A stretch of DNA of 64,000 nt from Ceratothoa steindachneri (Eukaryota > Arthropoda > Malacostraca > Isopoda > Cymothoidae). Within the stretch, counting starts at the first letter, position 1. Every line of letters begins with the position of its first letter. Shown in pieces: positions 54,500 through 64,000 of this stretch. The position numbers and the translations under genes are program-made. The notes beneath the pieces were generated by a model that saw nothing but the letters and a program-made list of their open reading frames with translations, had not been told where the DNA came from and did no database searches. The stretch spans positions 175,435,056 through 175,499,055 of the forward strand of contig OZ018326.1 of NCBI GenBank assembly GCA_963969495.1. Direction: 5' to 3'.

Positions 54500-55925
54500 G
54501 AGGAAAAAAGATGCTACATTATCCGTTCAAGAGCTAAAATATAACATAGACAGCTTCAAACAAAAGACGCCGAGAGTCTCAGGACTCACAAAGAGAAACT
54601 ACACAGAAGTGACTAATAACATCTTGGAGGGATTGAAGAACCTATTCAATGACTGACTTAATACAGGCTACAACCCCAAAGATCTAAAAGTAGCAAAAAT
54701 GATTTTTATCCCAAAGCCAGTAAAATCTCCATCCAGGGTGGAAAACTATAGACCAATATCTCTGCCTTACATCGTCGGGAAAGTAAACGAAAAGATTCTA
54801 AAGAAGAAACTCAATCAATATCTTGTTGATACCAGCTTGTACAACGAGTGCCAATTCGGGTTCCAAAAGAACAAAAGCACGGATATGGCACTCTGTTTAA
54901 TTATGAAGAAGATAGCTAAGGTCAAAGGTGAAAAGATGAGTGTAGACATTTGATGTAGAGACTTGGCCAAAGCGTTCGCAAAGTATGGCAGCAAAGCGTA
55001 CAATATAAGATACTTCGGTTCGGATTAAGCAATCTACTGGAAAGGTTGCTATGCATCTATGTAGCTGATAATTACACGTATATAGACATGAGTAATCACC
55101 AAGGGAAAGCGTTTAAGCTGGAGGCTAGAGTTCCCCAGGGCAGGGGCCTGAGTCCGTTATTATAAGCTATTTATACAGCAGACATCCCCCTCGATAATGA
55201 TAAAGGGATGTATGAATATACAATTTGCGGACGATATCACCAAAGTTGTGATGTCTCCATACAGGCACGCTCAATTTCAAGCAAGAGCGACGGCAGGAAG
55301 AAATTCGAAGAATTAACATAAAGAACGCAGATGGAAAATCAGTGCAAACAGAGACAAATTTAAAATAGTTCTCATATACAGAAGAAAAGTAGCAGACATC
55401 AACGTGGACAATGTAAGATATAGATACAGTTATGACTGTAAAGTACTAAGTCTGACAATAAAAAAATCCCGTTACACGAAATACATAGCCGATAGGATAC
55501 AGAAAGGAAAGAGAGGACTAATACCCCTGTATAGATTAAGAAGTTTAAATCAAGAGACTAAAAAGAAGATTTACAATGTGATTATCCAACCAACAATGAT
55601 CTATCCTGCAATCGCAATGTGTACATTGTCAAGAACTAAACTGCTCAAGATACAAAGAGTCCAGAATAAATAAATGTACCTTGTAACAAATACAAGAAGG
55701 GCAGAGAGGAAAAAGATTGAAGAGCTACACAGAGAAGCCAACGTCGAGCTCCTAAACAAGATAATCATCAAGAGAGCAACAGGATTCATCGAGAGGACAC
55801 ATGATGAAATTGGAAACGAACTGTCAACACAAATAGAACTAGAAGTAGACTGGAGGCCTCACCGACTCTTCACAAGCATGACGAGGATCGAAAATGAGGA
55901 CGTAGAAGAAAACATCTACACGTAG
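54500..55925 (+). pseudogene. LINE reverse transcriptase and C-terminal region
   Basis: Motifs in order: MIFIPKPVKSPSRVENYRPI then SLPYIVGKVNEKILKKKL (54699 onward), CQFGFQKNKSTDMALCL, RDLAKAFAKY in which the catalytic-motif Asp position is altered, VPQG-like and SPLL-like strings near 55130-55165, and QFADDITKVVMSP at about 55221-55260, the intact ADD site. The thumb and C-terminal region continue at 55404-55673 and 55674-55925. Stops near 54951, 55027 and 55164 and frameshifts interrupt it. Its RT resembles that of the more decayed minus-strand LINE at 32.9-36.5 kb. Confidence 0.8.
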
Positions 55926-55944
55926 CAGGAAGGATGCATCACTG

Positions 55945-56035
55945 GATTTGACAACCGATAAAGAGATACCGCAGCGAATTTGACAACTGATTAAGAGATA
56001 AAACACCAGATTAGACAAACGGTTAAGAGAACCCA
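55945..56035 (+). repeat. Three imperfect ~32-bp tandem units at the 3' part of the LINE
   Basis: Units begin at 55945 (GATTTGACAACCGATAAAGA), 55976 and 56009 and share TTTGACAAC-GATTAAGAGA-like sequence. Located after the end of the C-terminal frame. Confidence 0.6.
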
Positions 56036-56160
56036 TACGTGAAGAAAGAAAGTATATCAAAACCCTTGAGGAACAGCAATGTGAAAGCGAAAGAAAGAGT
56101 CAGAATAGAGTCAGTTAGAATTCCCACAACATGCGAGAAAAGCAAACTAATTCTCCCTTA

Positions 56161-56999
56161 AAATAAATACATATTAAAAACGGTTTGAACGCTAATAAAT
56201 AACAGGTAACAAAAACGGAAAGCATGGCCACATGGATCTCAGGTACTTCCTTGGTAAATATAGTTCCAACTTCTAACTAATTAAAATGGACAGAGATTAG
56301 CTTGACCTTCAAGCAACTTGCGACTCACCGCAGATCTCTAACTTCTTTCCATTCCTCACTAACTCTTGGTTACTGTTTTTCTTAACGGGCTCTACAAATA
56401 TACCTAGGTGGGTGATACACACCATGGTATTAGCACCGCGTTTTAGATGTAGGGTCAAGACTACCTAGGACATCTGTTTGATCTTCTACTCTTTTCTTGC
56501 TGTAATATCGCTCCTTTTCCTCTTCCTCTCTCTGTCATCCTTCTCTCTCCTATGTTACCTTCTTCCCAGTGCCACAAGGCACAAGGAGTGGGGAAAGAGG
56601 AAATAGGAAGAGTTCGGGCTCTTTCGCCCCTTCTCCTCTCTTTTGCCCCAGATAGTGGCCTATAAAAGAGAGGATGGGGTGAGATAGCTCTCACACCTTT
56701 TCTTCTTCTTCTTCTAAGCCCCTGGCCATTAGTGAAGATCAACATGGGGAGAATCCATCCCTCGTCATTTATCTTTAGTCTTTTAATTCCTTGCCCTTAT
56801 TTGCATACAAATTTTAAGTGCCCAACGGTAACATTACAAAAAACTTATCTTACTTTTTAACGCAATTTAAACCTCTAAATTTAGATACCTTCTCCTAGTG
56901 CACATATTAATTCCAACAAACATAATACTTTACTACCCACTCCATACACTCTGAGCACCTGACATACTGCTTCACTATATACACGATCATAACGTTCTC
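56161..56999. other. Unassigned stretch with pyrimidine-rich runs
   Basis: CT-rich runs near 56500-56540 and a CTT triplet run near 56700-56715. A purine-rich minus-strand frame (56461-56745) is a by-product of this composition. A TATA-like site at 56660 is listed separately. Confidence 0.4.
56660..56667 (+). promoter_or_regulatory. TATA-box-like site
   Basis: CTATAAAAGAG lies in a locally GC-richer context with CTCTCACACC about 30 bp downstream, a spacing that would fit a TATA-type core promoter. There is no recognised transcription unit behind it, so this is only a sequence-level candidate. Confidence 0.25.
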
Positions 57000-58680
57000 T
57001 AGATTTATGAACCATCATATTCTTTACAGTTTTGCTCTTTTTTTGTTTTCAGCTAAATCTCTGAGTGCAAATAATTCATCCAAACCACCTCTATCTTCTC
57101 TCACCCACGCTTGTTCAACCATTACCAATTTGTCAGTTAGCCTTTTTATTCGCCAATCAGAATTTTTTCCAAACACATTACTTAAAACACTTAGACACTT
57201 ATTCCATGTAGTTTTTGAATTCAGTTTTCTTCACTTTGCTAATATACAATGAATCTTACTGCACTCTTCCCAACAGATTTTCTTGCAATTCGAATGCCTT
57301 ATAACACAGCCGCCAAGGCTCAATCCATTAACATATTCGCCACTGTATTAGAGCAACTTAGTGACTATACTATTTATTTCAGCAGCATTCAGACATTTCA
57401 CAGCACTAACATCTTGCATTCTTAATTTTCTCAAATTAACGATACAGGACCTGATTTACGTGGAGAAAGACAATCATATTTAGATTTGTACTCATTCCTA
57501 CAGCCACAAGTCTACAATTAATAAAGATGTTCTCACCAACTGCTTTTAACCTGATTATTGCTCAAAAGTCGCCTACCACTCTTATGCTTGATGTTTATGT
57601 AGCTATCTATTCTTCTCCTGATACCACTCTCTTGTCACTTCGTTCCAGGAAAACCTACTCTTCGTTTGCGATTTTCATTTATCTTTGGTACAAAAGCTTA
57701 ATTTGCAGTTTCCTACTTAGTTTAATCGCTTGTTTCACTCTGATTTTTCATCACCCTGGAATCCTCAGATGCACTATTATACAGTACATTTGCATCGACG
57801 TCTCCTTTTATTTTCACTAGACGGTTCACATTTTCATTTCATCTTTCATAATTTTCTTTCTCTTTTCCTCATTTGTGCACCCGCATACAGTCTTTTTACT
57901 CCCTACTAACATTTTCTTAAATTTTTTCAACATTTGCTCTTTCTCCACGTTTGCAATTACGAGTATTTCTATTTTACTACTTTAAAACTTCATCGCTTTT
58001 GTTTTTCTTTTCTATTCCAACTTCCTCACCTCTTTTCGCCTCTATACTAACAGATTTAAACTTATGCTGCAAGATATGTGACTACATAGTCGAAATTTAT
58101 ACCTATTACAGATTTCACATCAAAGACGTGCCGAAGAATATTCCTTCTTGCTAGGGAAAGATGAAACTTAACCGTATGTGCTTCCAATCTCCTCTCCTCT
58201 GATGAAAAAACCTTTTCAGCACAAAAGGCTCAAGTTATTCACTTTCATTCTCTCACCTATTTCTTTGTTCTTATCTCATATAAGAATCAACCGTTACCCA
58301 TTCTAACTCATTACTCGTTCCAACTCATTCTTGATGCTCATTCTTTCACCTTTACTGCAATCATTTTATTGTTCATACGCTATAATTAAACATAGATTCA
58401 CCCTTCCTAAACTCAACTTCACGCACCTAATTCTTAAGTTCACACATTCATACCTGTCATTGCACCATGCCACTCATCACTCAATCGCACAGACCTCCTT
58501 TTCTACTCATACTACCCTGATTACACTCCATTTACTCCTTACTACAAAATCTTTTCATTCCATTTTAGGTTATTTACACATAGACCAAGTATCTGAAATC
58601 TCTATATTTTATGTGCATTAACTACCATTCCCCTCTTCTCTACTTTTCTTAAAACCTCAAATTCTATCTACAGAATCATT
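57000..58680. other. Strongly strand-asymmetric, G-poor stretch
   Basis: The plus strand is rich in C, T and A with very few G for about 1.7 kb. Plus-strand frames (57007-57252, 57527-57820, 58331-58621) reflect this composition. Read on the minus strand it is A/G-rich like the sense strand of LINEs in this window, but I could not identify RT or endonuclease motifs. Confidence 0.45.
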
Positions 58681-61600
58681 TCACACATTGTTTTGCATTA
58701 ACCGGTCTGATTTGACGGGTGTGCGATATCCCGAGCCATTACCAACATTGCGTAGCGTACTCCAATGATAAAGCCTTTGAGTGTCCGGTTCACTGATTAT
58801 CGTCCCGCTATCATGTGTTAGCCGCATTTTGCAGCACGTGCAGCAGGACAGTATGGGTATCTTCCTGCCCTACATTTCCTTAACCCAAATTTATTTTTAC
58901 ACACAATGATCGCTATAAATTTATTGCTCAGTGATCATGCTGCTCTATGTCAATAGGTCACATATCAAATATATTGAGTAGACTTGCTCGTAAATTGACC
59001 TCTTGTTCTATCATTATTTCCAAGCCCTTGTAAGTAATTATAAAAGCCACCTAAAAATTCAATTTGTCTGTGCTAAAAATTGTGTTTTATAGGAGTTGGT
59101 CCAGATGCTATGGAATCATCGATGACGTCTTTTTTTATTTCTGGCGGGGTTTGATGCTCTATTTATGAATCAATAGGAATATAAATCCATTCACATTCGC
59201 TTCAAAGACACCTTATATTGATTACTATGAAGAAAATATTATATGATCCCTTACTCAATATCACAAAACATCAAATTAGAGTTTAATTGATAGTGTTCAT
59301 TTAACTAATATTTGTTTTATTCTTGCATTTTACTCCTGTAAAATATTTAACCATATATTTTTATTCAGATATTTAAAAGAAGTCATCTTTTCAACGAAAG
59401 CAAGGATACAAAACTGGCAACAATTGAACTTCTAATAAATAACGGCAGCGCATAAAACAGACCATTATTGCGTTCATAATGCCCTTGTATAATTTTGTAA
59501 ATATTTATTATAGATTTATTCCGGTTGCCACAATATAACAGCGCTCTTACATATTAGACCTTTTGCAGAAACGACATTTGTGCAGAATTTCTTGAGATAT
59601 CCAATTATACCACAATGAAACACAAACTATCTTATGTATGTTATAAAAATTCTATTTCATTCGTTTCCTTGCCATATTAATAGGCTTATACGATTCACTA
59701 TTTTTTTTCTTACCCTAAATGACTTGAAGATAGACCTTAAGGATAATGAATTGTCGAGAAAGAGCAAAGGAGCGAGAGACTTACGTAACAAAATGACATC
59801 ATCGGAAAACAAAATAGAATAACGATATTAGGCATGTTTCAGATAATGGAGCGAAGCCTAGCTTATTCCCTCCATCATTCTAACTATAGAACTAGCTATT
59901 AATATTATTTCTTCATTCATCTATATTTATTCAGCACACTAAAACTTATTGCTCAGCTAAGTATTTTTCTCTTGTTTTTGTTTCTTTCCCTAGTGCCTTT
60001 CAAAATAACTTCTTGCTCTTAAAACTTCGTAATTCGTCAGCTTGCATAAGACTATGAATCTAGGAAGCGTCCAGATGTTCATTTTGTGTCTCTTCCAAAT
60101 TGCACGTTTCACATCATCATTTAACCAAATGCATTTGCGGTTGTGTGACATTTGCACTCACAGACCCATACATACGCCCTGCACGCTCTAACTATCTTAA
60201 CACTTTTATTTTCGCCTTCCTCACTTCTTACTCTACACTTACAAGTCAAGTTAACCTTACAAATCAGAATCACGTAGTTAAATACTCTAACACTCTCAGA
60301 CGTTAATCTCTGATAAGGTGACATTATTGATAATTTAGTCTATTTTGATTTTTATGTGGTGGTATTTAAGTATAAATTATTTCATCTGGGTTAGATTAAC
60401 TAGGAAGTGTTGAGTATCTAACGTTAATTTTCAAGACTCACCCGAGTTAAGCAAGGATCTTCCAACCCTTTAACACCTAAAAATATATATGAACGAAGAG
60501 ACGCATAAAATCTTTCCACTGATCGACAAATTTTATATAAAATGCTTTTCTTAGTTTTATAGCAAACATGCTCTTTTAAGCCTATTTTTCAGCTTGCATA
60601 TTTGTTTTGACAGATTGTATGTAATTACAACATGTATGTTTAATCAGAACCAATGATACTCTCTCTCTATCCTCATTCTCGATAAATGTACTTAAATTAC
60701 GGTTAAAGAATTAATCACAGTCTTTAGTGAAGTTATTATGCTTTTACTTTAAGAATAAAGATATATAAGTTAAAAGAAAGAGGAAGAAAAGAAAGAAAAA
60801 TAAATTAACAACCAGGATGTAGTGTAATTATAACGACGTAATCCTAGATGAAAGGGTTAATTTAAAAAAAAATATCAACAAATGCAAATGTGGAAATATG
60901 TTGTGGCTAATTTGAAGCTAAAATGAATAAGAGTCGAGTGAATCAGAACCGAAATGCTAAAGTAAAAATTCTTCAGGAAGCCTAATTATTTGATGTGTGT
61001 TTACAATGAAAATAATTGCGATAAAGATCAAATTAATGTAAAAACTAAATTAAAAATTAGAGTTTCCCTATATTTTAATGTAATTTTACGTTATTAGACT
61101 ACTTTGTGATGAATCTTTTTGATAGTTTTTGCTCTTTTAAAACCAAAGAATTGAAAAGAAATAAATAACTAAGCAGGAATTGATTGCAATTGATTGTAGG
61201 TGTTTTTATGTAGAGCTATTGTTCTTCGGTCAACGTAACTATTTACTAATAAGACTTTATGGTCATTGTATCTGGTGTAAAGTAAATTCATAATTATACT
61301 TTTAAGCTCACCACTCATACATGATGTTTGTTCTACATATTTTAGTGTATTTTATTCCAAGTGCATACAAGACGGGATCTTTCATAACTATGTTTTTTAT
61401 CAGCAATGAGATATTTTTATTTGGTCGTGCTGATTGAGGGTCAATCCTGGAAAATGAGTGCTTAATGCATTAATTGAGTAGACAGTTCCTTTCGAGTTCT
61501 CTCCCCATTCTTTGATCTAATATGATCGGGCCTCTTGCTCATTATTTGATAATTAATTGTTTAGTTCATTTTGTTTAACATTCTCTAGCACCACTCACAC

Positions 61601-62279
61601 TTTTCTAACAAACTGTGGCACCAAGTGTTCTGGCTAGTTCTCTCATTTGCATTAATTCAACTACGAAACGAATGAGGTTCACGACTGGTCGGAGTCAATA
61701 AAAAGATAGTAAAGAAAAAGATTCGATTTTCTGTTTCATTACAAAAAATAGTAATTAAATATGTCAAATATTTAAGTAATGCAAAAAGGTGAATGGTTCC
61801 TTATGATTAAATAAATAGCTATTATTTGCATTCGATTTATTTGCTTCATTTTTGGTACAGTAATTATATAAAAATATATAATTATGATTTTTACTTAGTT
61901 TACATTTGTCAACTTGAGAATTGAATTAATTGTCCTTAATTTAGAAGAATATTAGGGAAACTGGAGTGGAAATCTTTAGGCAATAGAGAAAGTAGGCGTT
62001 TATTGGATAAGAATTTGATGAATTTACTCTTCGTTGAGAAGAGAGGGAGCAGTTAATGGTTACCATTGAGATCTTGTCCAGGAGAAAGGAAGGTGTTTCG
62101 TAAGGCTGGCGTAAGTTCTATTTTTTTAAAGAGCCCACCCGCGACTGCCTATTGGGCATGATTAGCCGTAATTACGTTACAGCATTATAACATTAGGATA
62201 AATTAAAAAAAAACGATTTAAAAACCAAGTAACACCCCCCCCCCTCTTCAAAATAAAAACAAAGTCAAAGAAAGAGGCA
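58681..62279. other. Unassigned stretch
   Basis: A short block of balanced composition at 58690-58870 lies in otherwise AT-rich DNA; no domain recognised. From 58.9 to 62.1 kb sequence is AT-rich with only short frames. A C-run occurs near 62235. Confidence 0.4.
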
Positions 62280-62628
62280 AAATCCAAATAATCAAATAAG
62301 CAAGAAGAAGAAGCAAGCACTCTCCTGCTTTGGGGGAGAGACCCGCCCATCTGCAGTGTAGGAATATATACCTGAAATAAAGAGAGAAAAAATGAAGGAT
62401 CCTAGCCTCCTTCAAAAAGTTAGATAGCTCACAAGTCTAAGTACACGAAACAGTCCCGAGTACAAGGGACAAGCGGTAGCGAAACCGCTACCTGCCATGT
62501 AACCCAGAAAATCTGGATACCTCAATGCCTCGAGGGCAATCAGGGACTTTGTGACTCATTAAACAAAGAGACAATGTGTGCTCCAAAATAGACGAAAGCA
62601 ATAATGCCTGTACTTTGGAAGCTTCAGC

Positions 62629-62685
62629 ATATCGATATATGCGGTTCAATGCCTGTTAGAGACTACGCTCCAGAAGTGGCATCTG
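62629..62685 (-). repeat. Duplicated LINE block, copy 1
   Basis: Shares ATATCGATATATGCGGTTCA and the following bases up to AGTGGCATCTG with 63371-63427, with about three differences. Confidence 0.85.
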
Positions 62686-63370
62686 TAGTTTCGACAAATA
62701 TTCAAAGGTGCTACCCTCCCAGAGGGCATCCTGGGTACAACCAGAGCCGCCTGCGGCCCGAGAGCTAAGCCGAGCTCTTGAAAGGGTTTCATAGACTTAT
62801 AACCAAAGAGCTTAGGTTATGTTTTGCGGCTCGCGATGACTTAGATATCGTCGAGATCGGCTGGGGCTTGAGGTAAGAGCTGTTATCGAATCAGATAGGC
62901 GCCATGCTTGCGCGCACAGGCAGATAATGCACTGTATACGGCACAGAGCGATCTCATCTCCTCAGAATCAAATATAGGCTGTTAATGGGCGACTTGCTGA
63001 AGACAAAGTTTCCCAGGTGGGCAGGAGTCTGGTTAATAGTGTCCACCTAGCGCAATACACGTTTTCATTCGGGTGCATAAAACTTCCTAACGTAGTCAAG
63101 CTTCAAACTAACAAAAGATCAAGAGAAGCGCAAGGTAGTAAGTAGTCTTATTGCACCCCAAATACTGAAAACCAAATAACGAAGACTTTTTTATGCGGAC
63201 ACAAGAAACCCTAAGGCTGCCATTATGAGGCTCCTAGGTTATACGTCGGTTTAAACAAGACCAAGAAAAGGGTGTGAATCCACGGTTTAGGAACAGGTCG
63301 GGTTCCGGGTGGAGCCGTGGATGGTGACAGAAGTGAACCACCTTCGTTATGGCCAAGAAAAACGCTTCGG

Positions 63371-63427
63371 AATATCGATATATGCGGTTCAATGCCTGTT
63401 GGAGACTACGCCCCAGAAGTGACATCT
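63371..63427 (-). repeat. Duplicated LINE block, copy 2
   Basis: Copy of the block at 62629-62685, about 740 bp away and in the same orientation; this copy lies inside the open RT frame. Confidence 0.85.
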
Positions 63428-63480
63428 GGGCCACACCAAAAGATATTAAAAAGTCATCTACGTATAGCATAGTGAGAAGA

Positions 63481-64000
63481 TTTTCTAGCAGGACAAACTA
63501 ATCTTGTGTAATTCTTAGCTAACGAATTTAATTCACAAATTGGGGGAGTGTGACAAGTCTCTTATTTGGACAAGTAGTTCTTTCCCGTGCAGTTGATTCC
63601 TGCGGAAAAGAAAAGCAATAATCTTTACTACGAAAATTGGAAGGAGATTTCTTCTCTCTAATCTGTTTTTCAGAGGTAGGCACTAGATCAGCATGAAGAA
63701 TCCTATAGTCGCATCTGTATGTATGAGTGATTGTAGAATTAATTCGTTTTGGGAAAACCCTGGAGCCATATTGCTTGCAACTGCCCCGAAGCACCTAATT
63801 TTCCCAACAGAAACACAGGAAATTTTACCTAACAATTAAATGAACGCCAAGGGAATTAGAAGGGCGGGAATTGTTTTACTGTGGCTGATCTCTCCGGGAA
63901 CGAAGGTGAAAGGAGATTATGGAGTTCCTTGTATACAATGACACTCTAATTCTCTATGTGCGTGGTTGGCCTCGCCCCGATCTTTCCCTATGTTGAGCAT
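63481..64000. other. Unassigned end of window
   Basis: A minus-strand frame at 63528-63794 has no recognised domain. Nothing else supported. Confidence 0.4.

Larger units (their letters stand above)
52765..56160 (+). mobile_element. jockey-like LINE with ORF1-like, endonuclease and RT regions
   Basis: An A-rich plus strand carrying, in order, a basic ORF1-like frame, an AP-type endonuclease, a spacer, a reverse transcriptase and a C-terminal region, then a 3' part with a ~32-bp tandem repeat. The order and the motifs are those of jockey-superfamily non-LTR retrotransposons. Interruptions are moderate: several frameshifts and stops, but long open stretches remain. No poly(A) tail or target duplication was identified, so both ends are approximate. 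Confidence 0.8.
62300..63480 (-). pseudogene. LINE reverse transcriptase fragment (jockey-like)
   Basis: The minus-strand frame 63470-63234 begins with LYVDDFLISF, an RT active-site box (YVDD), followed by RSLQQALNRIYRYSEAFFLA and TKVVHFCHH, PRLHPEPDLFLNRGFTPF, the usual sequence after the active site in such LINE proteins. Downstream, to about 62300, frames are eroded but keep balanced composition. A ~57-bp block of this coding region occurs twice (62629-62685 and 63371-63427), evidence of internal duplication. The 5' part of RT and the endonuclease are absent. Confidence 0.65.

Noticed and set aside
56461..56745. Arg/Glu-rich 94-codon minus-strand frame
   Set aside because: It is a by-product of CT-rich simple sequence on the plus strand.
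1..64000. CRISPR arrays, operons, prophage or plasmid features
   Set aside because: No regularly spaced identical repeats, no bacterial gene organisation; the content is eukaryotic transposable elements.

Overview
This window looks like repeat-dominated, AT-rich nuclear DNA from an animal, most likely an arthropod; that is inferred from the mix of element families and is not proven. I found no bacterial-type operons, no RNA genes of the host, no CRISPR array and no confident host protein exon. Nearly every recognisable coding stretch is a transposable-element protein in some stage of decay.

Layout. 1-12.3 kb: weak gag/protease remains of an LTR element (minus strand, 1.6-2.5 kb), a nearly full-length mariner/Tc1-superfamily transposon with terminal inverted repeats and a TA target duplication (8.25-9.58 kb), a Ty3/gypsy integrase tail (minus, 9.65-10.1 kb) and a GC-rich island with a ~177-bp tandem repeat (11.2-12.3 kb). 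12.85-14.0 kb: hAT transposase remnant of the ZBED5-like type. 17.4-18.2 kb: Tc1 transposase remnant. 18.2-19.3 kb: Penelope-like element fragment (GIY-YIG endonuclease) between long inverted arms. 19.5-20.8 kb: two Tc1 C-terminal remnants.

20.83-28.38 kb holds the best-preserved large element: an LTR retrotransposon on the minus strand, with two ~1.1-1.27 kb LTRs, a 5-bp AACTG target duplication and the domain order gag-protease-integrase-RT-RNase H. Integrase lies upstream of reverse transcriptase, the reverse of the usual Ty3/gypsy order, although the proteins are of Ty3/gypsy type. This is the arrangement known for the Gmr1 clade. The copy is inactive: it has many stops and frameshifts, and altered protease and RT active sites.

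32.9-36.5 kb: a very decayed jockey-like LINE (minus). 38.5-38.95 kb: a TA microsatellite, a MITE-like inverted repeat and a tRNA-derived SINE-like stretch in a row. 42.2-42.8 and 45.37-45.9 kb: two mariner-family remnants. 47.9-49.96 kb: a CR1-like LINE (minus). 52.8-56.1 kb: a jockey-like LINE (plus) with ORF1-like, endonuclease and RT regions. 57-58.7 kb: a strongly G-depleted stretch. 62.3-63.5 kb: another LINE RT fragment (minus) with an internal duplicated block.

The elements do not work together. They record successive insertions, including several possible nested ones. I do not claim a wholly new system. The candidates most worth checking are the integrase-first LTR element, the Penelope-like inverted structure and the D-41-D transposon.
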